Below, piece after piece: positions 51,454-61,651 of a DNA stretch of 64,000 nt. The notes below the pieces were generated by a model. It made no database searches. It had not been told where the DNA came from and saw only the letters and a list, made by a program, of their open reading frames with translations. The position numbers and the translations under genes are program-made. The DNA lies in contig JBBDMS010000001.1 of assembly GCA_040878185.1 (NCBI GenBank), forward strand, positions 1 to 64,000. Reading direction: 5' to 3'. This stretch comes from JAWXBK01 sp040878185. Its GTDB lineage: Bacteria; Pseudomonadota; Alphaproteobacteria; Dongiales; Dongiaceae. How positions within the stretch are numbered: the first letter of the stretch is position 1; every line of letters starts with the position of its first letter.

Positions 51454-53118
51454 ATGACCGACAGTCTCGCCATCGCGCTGGCCCAACTCAACCCCGTCGT
51501 GGGCGACCTCGATGGCAATGTTGCGCGCCTGCGCGAAGCCCGGGCCGAGGCGGCGCGCAATGGCGCCGAGCTGCTGGTTGCCTCGGAACTGGTCATCAGC
51601 GGCTATCCGCCGGAAGACCTGGTTCTGAAACCGTTTTTTCAGGCGCGCTGCCGCGAGGCGGCCGAGGCGCTTGCCGCCGATACCGCCGATGGCGGTCCCG
51701 CGATGATCGTCGGCTGCCCCTGGGTCGAAGATGGGCGGGTCTACAACGCGGCATTGCTGCTGGATGGCGGGAAGGTCGCCGCGATCCGCCGCAAGGTCGA
51801 TCTGCCGAACTATGGCGTGTTCGACGAGAAGCGGGTCTTTTCCGCGGCACCGCCGCAGGGGCCGATCGCGTTTCGCGGCGTGCGGCTCGGCGTCATGGTC
51901 TGCGAGGATATGTGGACGCCCGATGTCAGCGAGACATTGGCCGAGAGCGGCGCCGAAATCCTGATCGTCATCAATGGCAGCCCCTATGAGCGCGACAAGC
52001 GCGACGAGCGTTTCCAGCTCGCCGGCGCGCGTGTCGCCGCGCACGGCCTGCCGCTGATCTATGTGAACCAGGTCTGCGGCCAGGACGAGCTGATCTTCGA
52101 TGGCGGCTCGTTCGTGCTGGATGCCGACGGCATGCTGAAGGCGCAGCTGCCGATCTTTCGCGAGCATGTCGGGCTGACGCGCTGGCAGCGCAAGAGCGAT
52201 CGCTGGCGCTGCAGCGAGGGCACGATCGCGCCGGTCGTCGCGGGTGACGAGGAGATCTACAGCGCGCTTTGTCTGGGCCTCCGCGACTATGTTGCGAAGA
52301 ATCGCTTTCCCGGTGTCGTCATCGGGCTTTCCGGCGGCATCGATTCCGCGCTGAGTGCGGCGGTCGCCGTCGATGCGCTGGGCGCCGATCGCGTCTGGTC
52401 GGTAATGATGGCCTCGCCCTATACCAGCGCGGTCAGCTTCGAGGATGCGGCGGAGTGCGCGCGACTGCTCGGCATCCGGCACGACGTGCTCTCGATCGAG
52501 GCGCCGATGAAAGCCTTCGGTGATATCCTGGCACCGATCTTCTCCGGTCGGACCGCTGACACGACGGAAGAGAACATTCAGGCGCGCAGCCGCGGTGTGC
52601 TTCTGATGGCGATCTCGAACAAGTTCGGCCATATGGTGCTCTCGACCGGCAACAAGTCCGAAATGTCGGTCGGCTATGCCACGTTATACGGCGATATGTG
52701 CGGCGGCTATTCCGTACTGAAGGATGTCTACAAGACCAGCGTCTTTGCTCTGTCGCGCTGGCGCAACCAGGCGCGGCCGCACGGCGCGATGGGCCCCGAA
52801 GGTCGCGTCATTCCCGAGCGGACCATCACCCGCCCGCCGACCGCCGAGCTGAAGCCGAATCAGACCGACCAGGATTCGCTGCCGCCTTATGACAAGCTCG
52901 ACGATATTCTCGAATGCCTGATCGAGCGGGATCTGGGGATCGACGAGATCGTCGCACGCGGCCATCAGGCCGCGACCGTGGTTCGCGTCTGGAACATGCT
53001 GGATGCGGCCGAGTACAAGCGGCGCCAGGCACCGCCGGGCGTGAAGATTACGCGCCGCTCCTTCGGCCGCGACCGGCGCTATCCAATCACCAATCGTTTC
53101 CGGCCCCGCGCGGGGTGA
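51454..53118 (+). CDS. nadE: NAD+ synthase, glutamine-hydrolysing
   Basis: A 554 aa two-domain enzyme completing NAD synthesis. The N-terminal nitrilase-type glutaminase has the Glu in A-S-E-L-V-I-S-G-Y-P-P-E-D-L, the Lys in R-R-K-V-D-L-P-N-Y-G-V-F-D-E-K, and the Cys in V-M-V-C-E-D-M-W. The C-terminal synthetase has the P-loop G-L-S-G-G-I-D-S-A-L-S. Length is normal for this form. gltX follows four bases later. Confidence 0.95.
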   Translation: MTDSLAIALAQLNPVVGDLDGNVARLREARAEAARNGAELLVASELVISGYPPEDLVLKPFFQARCREAAEALAADTADGGPAMIVGCPWVEDGRVYNAALLLDGGKVAAIRRKVDLPNYGVFDEKRVFSAAPPQGPIAFRGVRLGVMVCEDMWTPDVSETLAESGAEILIVINGSPYERDKRDERFQLAGARVAAHGLPLIYVNQVCGQDELIFDGGSFVLDADGMLKAQLPIFREHVGLTRWQRKSDRWRCSEGTIAPVVAGDEEIYSALCLGLRDYVAKNRFPGVVIGLSGGIDSALSAAVAVDALGADRVWSVMMASPYTSAVSFEDAAECARLLGIRHDVLSIEAPMKAFGDILAPIFSGRTADTTEENIQARSRGVLLMAISNKFGHMVLSTGNKSEMSVGYATLYGDMCGGYSVLKDVYKTSVFALSRWRNQARPHGAMGPEGRVIPERTITRPPTAELKPNQTDQDSLPPYDKLDDILECLIERDLGIDEIVARGHQAATVVRVWNMLDAAEYKRRQAPPGVKITRRSFGRDRRYPITNRFRPRAG

Positions 53119-53122
53119 TGCG

Positions 53123-54469
53123 ATGAGCCCCGCCGCGAACCTGCGCGTGCGCTTTGCGCCGAGCCCGACCGGCCGGCTGCATGTCGGTAATCTCTATGTC
53201 GCGCTCGCGAACTGGCTGCAGGCGCGGCGTCATGGTGGCGCGTTCGTGCTGCGGCTCGATGACACCGATGTTCAGCGTTCGCGCCCCGAATATGAGCAGG
53301 CGATCCGCGAGGATTTGCGCTGGCTCGGGCTCGACTGGGCGGAGGAGGCGCGGCAGTCGGCGCGGATCTCTCTCTACCGTGCGGCCGCGGAGCGGCTGAA
53401 GACATTGGGCCGGCTCTATGCCTGTTATGAGACGCCGGAGGAGTTGGCGCTGCGGCGGAAGGCGCAGCTTCAGGCCGGCAAGCCGCCGATCTATGACCGT
53501 GCCGCCCTTGCGCTCGACGACAGCGATCGGCGGCGGATCGGAGCCGAAGGACGCCGCCCGCACTGGCGCTTCAAACTCGATCGCGAGCCGGTGGAATGGA
53601 ACGATCTGGTGCGCGGGCCGGAGCGGATCGATGCGGCGAGCCAGAGCGATCCGGTGCTGGTGCGCGACGACGGATCGTTTCTCTACACCTTGCCTTCCGT
53701 CGTGGACGATATCGATCTCGAGATCGCGCAGGTGATCCGCGGTCACGATCACGTGACCAACACTGCGGCTCAGATCCAGATTTTTCTGGCACTCAGCGGC
53801 AGGGCACCGTCGTTCGGCCATCTGCCGTTGCTCGCCGACGCCACGGGTGCGCCGCTCTCGAAGCGGCTCGACAGTCTTTCCGCCGCCCGTCTGCGCGACG
53901 AGGGCATCGAGCCGCTGGCGCTCGCCGCCTATCTTGCCGGTATCGGCAGCGCCGGCGGCGAGAAGGACGCGCTGGCAACCTCGCTCGACGCATTGGCCGC
54001 GCAGTTCGATATCGGTCATTTCGGCCGCGGCGCGCCGCGTTACGACCCGGCGGCTTTGGCCGCGATCAATGCCCGGGTGCTGCATGGCTACGAATACTAC
54101 CAGGTCGCCGGCCGGCTCGCGCCGCTCGGCTGCGATGCGCCGCTCTGGCAGGCGATCCACGGCAATCTCGATCGGCTGACCGATGCGGCAGACTGGGTTG
54201 CGATCTGCTATGGCGAGATCGAGCCGCTGCGTGAAGAACCGGAATTTCTGCTTGAGGCTGCTTCGCTGTTGCCCCCGGAACCCTGGGATCGCGACATTTG
54301 GGCCAACTGGACGGGAGCGCTCAAGGAAAGGACCGGCCGCAAGGGGCGCGCCTTGTTCCGGCCGTTGCGCCTTGCGCTGACCGGCCGCGACGCGGGGCCG
54401 GAGATGGCGGCATTGCTGCCGCTGATCGGCGCCGATCGCGCGCGGCGGCGCCTCGATCCGGCGAGCTGA
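53123..54469 (+). CDS. gltX: Glutamyl-tRNA synthetase
   Basis: A 448 aa class I synthetase. The HIGH-type motif is F-A-P-S-P-T-G-R-L-H-V-G-N near residue 10, followed by L-R-L-D-D-T-D. The second motif is A-P-L-S-K-R-L-D-S-L-S, near residue 250, of the kind found in the shorter alphaproteobacterial GluRS. Some alphaproteobacteria have two gltX genes; whether this copy charges tRNA-Glu or tRNA-Gln cannot be decided here. Confidence 0.9.
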   Translation: MSPAANLRVRFAPSPTGRLHVGNLYVALANWLQARRHGGAFVLRLDDTDVQRSRPEYEQAIREDLRWLGLDWAEEARQSARISLYRAAAERLKTLGRLYACYETPEELALRRKAQLQAGKPPIYDRAALALDDSDRRRIGAEGRRPHWRFKLDREPVEWNDLVRGPERIDAASQSDPVLVRDDGSFLYTLPSVVDDIDLEIAQVIRGHDHVTNTAAQIQIFLALSGRAPSFGHLPLLADATGAPLSKRLDSLSAARLRDEGIEPLALAAYLAGIGSAGGEKDALATSLDALAAQFDIGHFGRGAPRYDPAALAAINARVLHGYEYYQVAGRLAPLGCDAPLWQAIHGNLDRLTDAADWVAICYGEIEPLREEPEFLLEAASLLPPEPWDRDIWANWTGALKERTGRKGRALFRPLRLALTGRDAGPEMAALLPLIGADRARRRLDPAS

Positions 54470-54537
54470 TGCGGCCGCGCTGCCTTGAGCCGATTTGGGG
54501 CCGCTGCTAGGGTCGCGCGCCCTGGGCCGGAGCCACA

Positions 54538-55923
54538 ATGCCGATTCAGATTTACAACACGCTGAGCCGCCGCAAGGAGGCGTTCGAACCGCTCGATCCG
54601 GCGAACGTGCGCTTCTACGTCTGCGGCCCCACGGTCTACGATTTCGCGCATATCGGCAATGCGCGGCCCGTCGTGGTGTTCGACGTGCTGTTCCGGCTGC
54701 TGCGTCATTTCTATGGCGAGCGCCATGTCACCTATGTGCGCAATGTCACCGATGTCGACGACAAGATTATCGCGGCTGCGAAAGAGAACGGCGAGCCGAT
54801 CCGTTCGCTCACCGAACGCACCTTCCAGGCCTATCAGGACGACATGGCCGCCCTCGGCGCACTGACGCCGACGCAACAGCCGCGTTGCACCGAGACGATC
54901 CCGCCGATGGTCGCGATGATCGGCACGCTGATCGACAAGGGTTGCGCCTACGAAGCCGAAGGCCATGTGCTGTTTCACGTGCCGGCGATGAAGAACTACG
55001 GCGAACTCTCGCGCCGCAGCCTCGACGATATGATCGCCGGCGCGCGGGTCGAGGTCGCACCCTACAAGAAACATCCCGCCGATTTCGTCCTGTGGAAGCC
55101 GAGCACGCCGGAACAGCCGGGCTGGGACAGTCCCTGGGGCCGTGGTCGGCCGGGTTGGCATATCGAATGCTCGGCCATGGCGAAAGAGCTGCTCGGCATC
55201 ACGTTCGACATTCACGGCGGCGGCATCGATCTCATTTTTCCCCATCACGAGAACGAAATCGCCCAGAGCCGCTGCGCGCACAACGACGCGCCGCTGGCGC
55301 GCTACTGGATGCATAACGGCTTCGTGCAGGTGAACGGCGAGAAAATGTCGAAGTCGCTAGGCAATTTCTTCACCGTGCGCCAGTTGCTGGACGAGGGGCA
55401 TCGCGGCGAGGCGGTGCGTCTTGCCTTGCTGACCGCGCATTACCGCCAGCCGACCGACTTCACCGATGACGGGCTGCGCCTGGCGAAACAGCAGCTCGAT
55501 CGCCTTTACGGCGCGCTGCGCGAGGGGCAGTCGGCGCCGGCGGGCGACGGCCGTGCTTCCCTGCCGGTGCTCGCGGCCCTGGAGGACGATCTCAACACGC
55601 CGCTCGCGCTCTCGCATCTCTATGAGACGATGAGCGCGCTCAACAAGGCGGAGCGGCCCGCGGATCGGGCGACGCTGCGCGGCGAATTGCGGGCCTCGGG
55701 TGCGCTGCTCGGTTTGCTCGAAGCCGATCCCGAAGAATGGTTCCAGCGTGCCGCGGCCGGGGCCGACGATACCGCCTGGATCGATGCCGAGATCGCCGCG
55801 CGGATCGCGGCCCGCAAGGCGCGCAACTTTGCCGAGGCCGACCGCATCCGCGACAATCTCGCCGCCAAAGGAATCCTGCTCGAAGACGGGCCGCAGGGCA
55901 CGAACTGGCGCCGCGCCGATTGA
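54538..55923 (+). CDS. cysS: Cysteinyl-tRNA synthetase
   Basis: A 461 aa class I synthetase. It has [18 protein letters not shown] with the HIGH motif and a zinc Cys, W-H-I-E-C-S-A-M-A, the diagnostic [18 protein letters not shown], and [12 protein letters not shown] precedes the ATG. Confidence 0.96.
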   Translation: MPIQIYNTLSRRKEAFEPLDPANVRFYVCGPTVYDFAHIGNARPVVVFDVLFRLLRHFYGERHVTYVRNVTDVDDKIIAAAKENGEPIRSLTERTFQAYQDDMAALGALTPTQQPRCTETIPPMVAMIGTLIDKGCAYEAEGHVLFHVPAMKNYGELSRRSLDDMIAGARVEVAPYKKHPADFVLWKPSTPEQPGWDSPWGRGRPGWHIECSAMAKELLGITFDIHGGGIDLIFPHHENEIAQSRCAHNDAPLARYWMHNGFVQVNGEKMSKSLGNFFTVRQLLDEGHRGEAVRLALLTAHYRQPTDFTDDGLRLAKQQLDRLYGALREGQSAPAGDGRASLPVLAALEDDLNTPLALSHLYETMSALNKAERPADRATLRGELRASGALLGLLEADPEEWFQRAAAGADDTAWIDAEIAARIAARKARNFAEADRIRDNLAAKGILLEDGPQGTNWRRAD

Positions 55924-56028
55924 AATCGGCGGCCCGACGGTCGATCCGAGAGGCCGCCGCGCCGCGCGGCGGTGCCCCGTCGCGTGCTATCCCGCCTCGG
56001 TTGACGGCCAACCGACCTGAGGGCAGTA

Positions 56029-57699
56029 ATGGCGCGCTTTCCGGCCGCGAGGGGTCCATATCCCAGCGGCCCGACCCTGAAAACTGACCAGACCGGCATG
56101 AACGAGAATCGCGTCTATCTGTTCGACACGACCCTGCGCGACGGTGCGCAGACGCAGGGCGTCGACTTCTCGGTTGCCGACAAGCAGGCGATCGCGATCG
56201 CACTCGACCGGCTCGGTGTCGACTACATCGAGGGCGGCTGGCCGGGTGCGAACCCGACGGACAATGGTTTCTTCGCGGCACCCCCGCCGCTGACCCGCGC
56301 CAAACTGGTCGGGTTCGGCATGACCCGCCGACCGGGCCGGAGCGCCGCCAACGATCCGGGTCTCGCGGGTCTGCTCGGCGCGAATACCAGCGCCGTCTGC
56401 ATGGTCGGCAAGAGCTGGGATTTCCATGTCGATGTCGCGCTCGGTATTGCGCGCAGCGAAAACATCGACATGATTGCGGAGAGCGTTGCGCACGCGAAGC
56501 AGCGGGTCGACGAAGTCATGTTCGATGCCGAGCATTTCTTCGACGGTTACAAGGCGAACCCGACCTATGCGCTCGACTGTATCAGGGCTGCCCATGAGAA
56601 CGGGGCGCGCTGGGTCGTTCTCTGCGACACCAATGGTGGCACGCTGCCGCACGAGATCGAATGGATCGTCGGCGAGGTGACCGCGCATGTGCCGGGTACG
56701 AAACTGGGCGTCCACTGCCATAACGATACCGAAAACGCGGTTGCCAACAGTCTGGCTGCCGTTCGCGGCGGCGTGCGCCAGATCCAGGGTACGCTGAACG
56801 GTCTCGGCGAGCGCTGCGGCAATGCGAATCTGATTTCGCTGATTCCAACGCTGGCACTCAAGACCGACTATGAGACCGGTATCACCGAACGCGACCTGGC
56901 CCAGCTTCGCCATGTCTCGCATCTGCTCGACGAGCGCCTCAACCGTGCGCCGCAGCGCAACGCCGCCTATGTCGGGGATTCCGCCTTTGCGCATAAAGGC
57001 GGGCTGCATGTCTCGGCGGTCGAGAAGGATCCGCGCACCTACGAACATATCGAGCCGGCCATCGTCGGCAACCGGCGCCACATCGTCGTCTCCGATCAGG
57101 CGGGCCGCGCCAACATTCTCGCGCGGTTCCGCGATATGGGGCTCGACGTCGATCCGGCCGACCCCAAGCTCGGTACGCTGGTCGAGACGGTGAAGGCCCG
57201 CGAATATGACGGCTATGCCTATGACGGTGCCGAGGCGAGCTTCGAGTTGCTGGCGCGGCGCGCGCTCGGGAATGTGCCGGATTACTTCCGTGTGATCCGG
57301 TTCCGCGTGATGGACGATCGGCGCTGGAGCGCGCGCGGCGAGCTGGTCACGGAATCCGAGGCGACGATCACCATCGAGGTCGGCAGCGACCGGCGCATGA
57401 CGGTCGCCACCGGGAACGGGCCGGTCAATGCACTCGATACCGCGTTGCGCAAGGCGCTGCTCGAGGTCTATCCGGCGCTCGAAGACATGAAGCTGGTCGA
57501 TTTCAAGGTACGTATCCTCACGCCGGGCGATGGTACCGGTGCCGTGACCCGCGTGATGATCGAGAGCGCGGATCGCAACGGTGCGCGCTGGAGTACCGTT
57601 GGCGTGTCGCCGAACATTATCGATGCCTCGTTCAGCGCACTGTTCGACGGCATCACCTGGAAGCTGATGCGCGACGGCGCGGTCGCCCCGGCTCGCTGA
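56029..57699 (+). CDS. cimA: (R)-citramalate synthase family protein
   Basis: A DRE-TIM enzyme condensing acetyl-CoA with pyruvate, or a related reaction. Signatures: L-F-D-T-T-L-R-D-G-A-Q-T-Q-G-V-D-F-S, H-C-H-N-D-T-E-N-A-V-A-N-S, and G-L-G-E-R-C-G-N-A-N-L, with a LeuA-type allosteric domain at the C-terminus. The start given (556 aa) has GAGGG five bases upstream. A second ATG at 56098 (533 aa) gives the more usual start of the homology and is possible. trmJ overlaps its stop (TGATG). Confidence 0.9.
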   Translation: MARFPAARGPYPSGPTLKTDQTGMNENRVYLFDTTLRDGAQTQGVDFSVADKQAIAIALDRLGVDYIEGGWPGANPTDNGFFAAPPPLTRAKLVGFGMTRRPGRSAANDPGLAGLLGANTSAVCMVGKSWDFHVDVALGIARSENIDMIAESVAHAKQRVDEVMFDAEHFFDGYKANPTYALDCIRAAHENGARWVVLCDTNGGTLPHEIEWIVGEVTAHVPGTKLGVHCHNDTENAVANSLAAVRGGVRQIQGTLNGLGERCGNANLISLIPTLALKTDYETGITERDLAQLRHVSHLLDERLNRAPQRNAAYVGDSAFAHKGGLHVSAVEKDPRTYEHIEPAIVGNRRHIVVSDQAGRANILARFRDMGLDVDPADPKLGTLVETVKAREYDGYAYDGAEASFELLARRALGNVPDYFRVIRFRVMDDRRWSARGELVTESEATITIEVGSDRRMTVATGNGPVNALDTALRKALLEVYPALEDMKLVDFKVRILTPGDGTGAVTRVMIESADRNGARWSTVGVSPNIIDASFSALFDGITWKLMRDGAVAPAR

Positions 57700-58466
57700 T
57701 GTCGGTTGCGCCGGTGATCGTGCTGGTCAAACCCCAGCTCGGCGAGAATATCGGCATGGCGGCCCGCGCGATGGCGAACTGCGCGCTCACCGACCTGCGG
57801 CTGGTGAGCCCGCGCGACGGCTGGCCGAACGAAAAATCCATCGCCAATGCGGCCGGCGCCGATGCGGTCCTCGACGCCGCACGTGTCTTCGACAGCACCG
57901 AAGCGGCGATCGCCGATCTGACCGAGATCTACGCGACCACGGCGCGCACGCGGGGCATGATCAAGCGCGTACTGACGCCGGGCGCTGCGATCGCAGCGAT
58001 GCGGATGACGGCTTCGGCCGGCGGGCGGCCCGGTGTGCTCTTCGGGCCGGAACGGACGGGACTCAACAACGACGACGTCGCGCTTGCCGATGCCGTCGTC
58101 TCGGTCCCGGTCAATCCGGGCTTTACCTCGCTCAACCTCGCCCAGGCGGTGATGATCGTCGGCTACGAATGGTTCCAGGCCGGCGCCGAGGTGCCGCCCG
58201 AACAGCTCGTTGCCACCCGCACCGTGCCGGCGACCAAGGGCGATCTGCACGGGTTCTTCGAACATCTCGAACACGAACTGGACGCAGCCGGTTTTCTTGC
58301 CGTGCCCGAGAAGCGGCCGAGCATGGTCCGCAACATCCGCAATATCTTTGAACGGGCGGCTTTGACCGAAACGGAAGTGAAGACCCTGCATGGGATCGTC
58401 TCTCGGCTGGTCGGGGGCCGCTGGTCCGGTCGGAAGGGTGGCGAGGGCGGCAACGGCTCTGCCTGA
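57699..58466 (+). CDS. trmJ: tRNA/rRNA 2'-O-methyltransferase, TrmJ type
   Basis: A 255 aa SPOUT enzyme. It has V-K-P-Q-L-G-E-N-I-G-M-A-A-R-A-M-A-N, L-F-G-P-E-R-T-G-L-N-N-D-D and N-P-G-F-T-S-L-N-L-A-Q-A-V, the three SpoU motifs, plus the C-terminal helix of TrmJ. TrmJ modifies position 32 of the tRNA anticodon loop. It overlaps the cimA stop. Confidence 0.92.
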   Translation: MSVAPVIVLVKPQLGENIGMAARAMANCALTDLRLVSPRDGWPNEKSIANAAGADAVLDAARVFDSTEAAIADLTEIYATTARTRGMIKRVLTPGAAIAAMRMTASAGGRPGVLFGPERTGLNNDDVALADAVVSVPVNPGFTSLNLAQAVMIVGYEWFQAGAEVPPEQLVATRTVPATKGDLHGFFEHLEHELDAAGFLAVPEKRPSMVRNIRNIFERAALTETEVKTLHGIVSRLVGGRWSGRKGGEGGNGSA

Positions 58467-58468
58467 AT

Positions 58469-58503
58469 GCCCGGGTGCCCTTCGGCCCGGGTCCGGCTTT
58501 TGA
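58469..58503 (+). terminator. Terminator after trmJ
   Basis: CCCGGG at each side pairs around a GCCCTTCGG centre (58469-58491), then CCGGCTTTTG follows. It separates the cimA-trmJ operon from rpsD. Confidence 0.5.
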
Positions 58504-58644
58504 CAGCGAAGCCCCTCTGGGCTAGAACCCCGCCCCATTCCCGAGAATGCGGATCCGGCCCTTAGGTGCCGGTATCCCGCTCCGAAACCGGCTTTTCGGC
58601 CATTCGGGGCCTATCGGGACAACATGTTCACGCAAGGAACAATC

Positions 58645-59259
58645 ATGTCCAAACGGGCAGAATCCAAGCACAAGATCGACCGACGCCTCGGTATCAATCT
58701 CTGGGGTCGTCCCAAGAGCCCCTTCAATCGTCGCGAATATGGCCCGGGCCAGCATGGCCAGCGCCGCCGCAAGCCGTCCGACTACGGCACCCAGCTCATG
58801 GCGAAGCAGCGGCTCAAGGGCTACTACGGCAATATCGGCGAGCGGCAGTTCCGTCGCTACTATCAGGAGGCCGCGCGTCGCCGCGGCGATACCGGCGAAC
58901 AGCTCGTTGGCCTTCTGGAGCGTCGTCTCGATACGGTCGTCTATCGCGCCAAATTTGTTCCGACGGTTTTCTCCGCGCGCCAGTTCGTCAACCACGGCCA
59001 TGTCCGGGTCAACGGCAAGCGCGTTAACATCGCCTCCTATCTCGTGAAGGAAGGCGACGTGATCGAGGTGAAGGAAAAGTCGCGCCAGCTTCCGATCGTG
59101 CTCCTCGCGTCTGACTCGGGCGAGCGCGATGTGCCCGACTACATCGATGTCGATCACAAGATCATGAAGGCGAAGTTCGTGCGGGTTCCGGCTCTGGCCG
59201 ACATTCCCTATCCGGTGCAGATGCAGCCGAACCTCGTGGTCGAGTATTACTCGCTCTGA
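58645..59259 (+). CDS. rpsD: 30S ribosomal protein S4
   Basis: A 204 aa primary 16S rRNA-binding protein. It has [21 protein letters not shown], and the S4 RNA-binding domain with [27 protein letters not shown] and I-P-Y-P-V-Q-M at the end. AAGGA precedes the ATG by several bases. It stands alone, as in many alphaproteobacteria. Confidence 0.97.
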   Translation: MSKRAESKHKIDRRLGINLWGRPKSPFNRREYGPGQHGQRRRKPSDYGTQLMAKQRLKGYYGNIGERQFRRYYQEAARRRGDTGEQLVGLLERRLDTVVYRAKFVPTVFSARQFVNHGHVRVNGKRVNIASYLVKEGDVIEVKEKSRQLPIVLLASDSGERDVPDYIDVDHKIMKAKFVRVPALADIPYPVQMQPNLVVEYYSL

Positions 59260-59286
59260 TCGAATAGCTGGATATTCAACAAGATC

Positions 59287-59315
59287 AAGGGGCTGCCTAT
59301 CGGGCGGCCCCTTTT
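59287..59315 (+). terminator. Intrinsic terminator of rpsD
   Basis: AAGGGGCTGCC pairs with GGGCGGCCCCTT (one mismatch), the loop is TATC, and CCCCTTTT completes the signal 28 bases after the rpsD stop. Confidence 0.75.
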
Positions 59316-59372
59316 GCAATCGGCGCCGGACTGACCATAATGCCTGCATAACGGGCAGCGCAGGGCGGGGGC

Positions 59373-60359
59373 ATGGCGCGCAAGACCGCATCGAAGTCAC
59401 GTTCCAAAACCGCGTCGAAACCGTCTTCGAAGGCGCAGCCGGCGGCTGTTCAAACGTCGCGGGCACGAGCGCCCGAAGCCGTCCCGGAAGCCGCGCCGGC
59501 AACCGCACACGATCGGGCGTCGATTGCCACCAGCCAGCATATCGCGTTGAAGCAATGCCGGCATGGCTGGTTTATGTACAACCTGAACGACAGCATTGTG
59601 GGCATGGCGATCGATCGCTACGGCGAATGGTGCGAAGGCGAGCTGGGTCTGCTCGCGCCGCTGCTGCGGCCCGGCCGCGTGGTGATCGATGTCGGCGCCT
59701 TCATCGGTACGCACACCGTTTTCTTCGCCAAGCAGGTCGGCCCGGCCGGGCATGTCTATGCGATCGAACCGCAGCGCCACACCTTCCACATGTTGTGCGG
59801 CAATGTTGCGCTCAATTCTCTGAAGAATGTGACCTGCCTGCCCTGTATCGCTGCCGCGGTGCCGGGCGAGCAGAAGATTGCGATGTACAATCCGGATCTG
59901 GTCCAGAACTTCGGCGGCGCCCGTGTCTCACTTTTGCCGAATGGCGAAACGGTAAGTGCCATCCGGATCGACGACCTGCCGCTCTCCCGTTGCGATCTGA
60001 TCAAGATAGATACTGAAGGCATGGAGCCGGATGTGCTCGCGGGCGCGCGCAAGACGATCGAGCGATTCCGGCCGGTGGTCTACTGCGAGAACAACACGAT
60101 TGAAAAGGCGTCGGTCACGATCGATGCGGTTGCGGCGTTGGGATACAGCGCGTGGTGGCATATTTCGAGCTACTACAATCCACATAATTTTTTCGGCAAC
60201 CGCGAAAACCTGTTCGCCAATTATGTGCCTGAATCGAACATACTCTGCACGCCGCCGGGTGCAAAAATCGTGGTCGAGGGCCTTATGCCGGTCGAGGGAC
60301 GGACCGACAACTGGCAGAAGGCGTTGCAGCGCATGCGCGCGGGGCCGGCCGTCGGCTGA
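59373..60359 (+). CDS. FkbM family methyltransferase with basic N-terminal tail
   Basis: A 328 aa SAM-dependent O-methyltransferase. The SAM site is V-V-I-D-V-G-A-F-I-G-T-H-T near residue 105, followed by Y-A-I-E-P-Q and I-K-I-D-T-E-G-M-E-P-D-V-L-A-G-A, the FkbM signature. Residues ~1-45 are a Lys/Ser/Ala/Pro-rich low-complexity tail (MARKTASKSRSKTASKPSSK), unusual for the family. GGCGGGGGC precedes the ATG. The next gene encodes a convergent glycosyltransferase, so glycan methylation is a fair guess. Confidence 0.85.
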   Translation: MARKTASKSRSKTASKPSSKAQPAAVQTSRARAPEAVPEAAPATAHDRASIATSQHIALKQCRHGWFMYNLNDSIVGMAIDRYGEWCEGELGLLAPLLRPGRVVIDVGAFIGTHTVFFAKQVGPAGHVYAIEPQRHTFHMLCGNVALNSLKNVTCLPCIAAAVPGEQKIAMYNPDLVQNFGGARVSLLPNGETVSAIRIDDLPLSRCDLIKIDTEGMEPDVLAGARKTIERFRPVVYCENNTIEKASVTIDAVAALGYSAWWHISSYYNPHNFFGNRENLFANYVPESNILCTPPGAKIVVEGLMPVEGRTDNWQKALQRMRAGPAVG

Positions 60360-60396
60360 ACCCTTGCGCTGTGCCCGGCGGCGCGCTGCCGGTGCG

Positions 60397-61212
60397 TTAC
60401 CAGGGTGTTTCGCCGAAACGGCGCCGTAGCGTCGCCATTTCTTTCTTCGAGCGTTCGCCGGCTTCTTTCTTGCGACGGATCCGCCCGGTGCCGCCACTTT
60501 CATTCAGAGTGCGGATCACCAAGGGCACTGGCGAACGGTGCTGAAAAAGCCTGACCGGGTCCTTCCGGCCCTTCGCAAGATGGGCAAGCCATCGACGGTG
60601 CTCCTCGAGGAACGGTCGATCGAGCGGAAAGCCCGATTCGACCAGATGCACCCGCCGCTTTCGGCTTTCGTTCAGGCGCCCGATCCACTCGACATCGATA
60701 TGGAACTGGAGCTTCTCATTGAATCCGCCGATCTCTTCCCAAAGCGATCGACGCATCACCCACCCGGAGGGTGTCGGGAAATACATGACCTCGAGCGGCA
60801 ATCCATCTTGATCGACCAGCATCTGACTCGACGAGACGAAGTCGCACTCTGTCAGCACCTCGACCGCGGTTTGAAGAAAGGTTGGTTTCCACGCATCGTC
60901 GTCTTCCAGCATGGCGATCGTTTCGCCCGCTATCGCCGCGATCGCCGCATTGACCGCGGCGGCCTGTCCGGTCTTCCCATCCGATGATGCGTTTACAAAC
61001 CGCACATGCTTGCTGATGGCCGAGGACGGTAAGGTCGGGGCGGCGACACCGGCGTCCAGTGCGATCAGCACCTCGATCGACGACTTCTTGAGGTATGTCT
61101 GGTGGGCGATCGTTTCGAGCGCGCGTTCGAGCCACAACGCGCCGCGATGACCGGGCCGCGCTTGCAGGCGGGAGGGAACAATAACTGAAATATCGGGCGC
61201 ACTGTCCGTCAA
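60397..61212 (-). CDS. Glycosyltransferase family 2 protein
   Basis: A 271 aa enzyme with a GT-A fold: D-I-S-V-I-V-P-S at the start, V-L-I-A-L-D-A-G, G-Q-A-A-A-V-N-A-A-I-A and the metal site L-E-D-D-D-A-W. The C-terminus is basic (R-R-K-K-E-A-G-E-R-S-K-K). Donor and acceptor are unknown. It lies downstream of grxD in the same direction, 30 bases away, so it may be in the purL-bolA-grxD transcript. Confidence 0.85.
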   Translation of the reverse strand: MTDSAPDISVIVPSRLQARPGHRGALWLERALETIAHQTYLKKSSIEVLIALDAGVAAPTLPSSAISKHVRFVNASSDGKTGQAAAVNAAIAAIAGETIAMLEDDDAWKPTFLQTAVEVLTECDFVSSSQMLVDQDGLPLEVMYFPTPSGWVMRRSLWEEIGGFNEKLQFHIDVEWIGRLNESRKRRVHLVESGFPLDRPFLEEHRRWLAHLAKGRKDPVRLFQHRSPVPLVIRTLNESGGTGRIRRKKEAGERSKKEMATLRRRFGETPW

Positions 61213-61242
61213 GGACGGGCCCTCGCAGCAGCGAACGTCCGA

Positions 61243-61584
61243 TCAGGCGCGCTGGGCTGCTGCGACGCCACGCTCGGTCATCAATTCCTCGAGCTCACCC
61301 GATTCGTACATCTCGCGCACGATGTCGCAGCCGCCGACAAAGTCGCCCTTCACGTAGAGCTGAGGCACGGTCGGCCATTGGCTGAATTCCTTGATGCCCT
61401 GGCGCAGGCTCGGGTCGGTCAGCACGTCGATGCCTTTGAAGCGGACACCGAGATTGCTGAGTATCTGCACGACCGCCGCCGAGAAGCCGCATTGCGGAAA
61501 AACCGGCGAGCCCTTCATGTAAAGCACGACCTCATTGTCGCTGATGTCCTGCTTGATGCGCTCGTAAACCGGGTTGGTGATCAT
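61243..61584 (-). CDS. grxD: Monothiol glutaredoxin
   Basis: A 113 aa CGFS-type glutaredoxin that carries Fe-S clusters with BolA. It has V-L-Y-M-K-G-S-P-V-F-P-Q-C-G-F-S, W-P-T-V-P-Q-L-Y-V-K-G, and G-G-C-D-I-V-R-E-M. It follows bolA, the typical partner arrangement. Confidence 0.96.
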   Translation of the reverse strand: MITNPVYERIKQDISDNEVVLYMKGSPVFPQCGFSAAVVQILSNLGVRFKGIDVLTDPSLRQGIKEFSQWPTVPQLYVKGDFVGGCDIVREMYESGELEELMTERGVAAAQRA

Positions 61585-61651
61585 CGTCGAATTCCGTTCT
61601 CTAAAGGTGAAATGCGGGCGCCCGATCTCCGGACGTCATTTCAGTCGATTT

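Noticed and set aside
51370..52632. Open minus-strand frame of ~420 codons upstream of the M20 peptidase
   Set aside because: It is antisense to nadE, has high-GC shadow composition and no family motif; the real gene starts at 51369.
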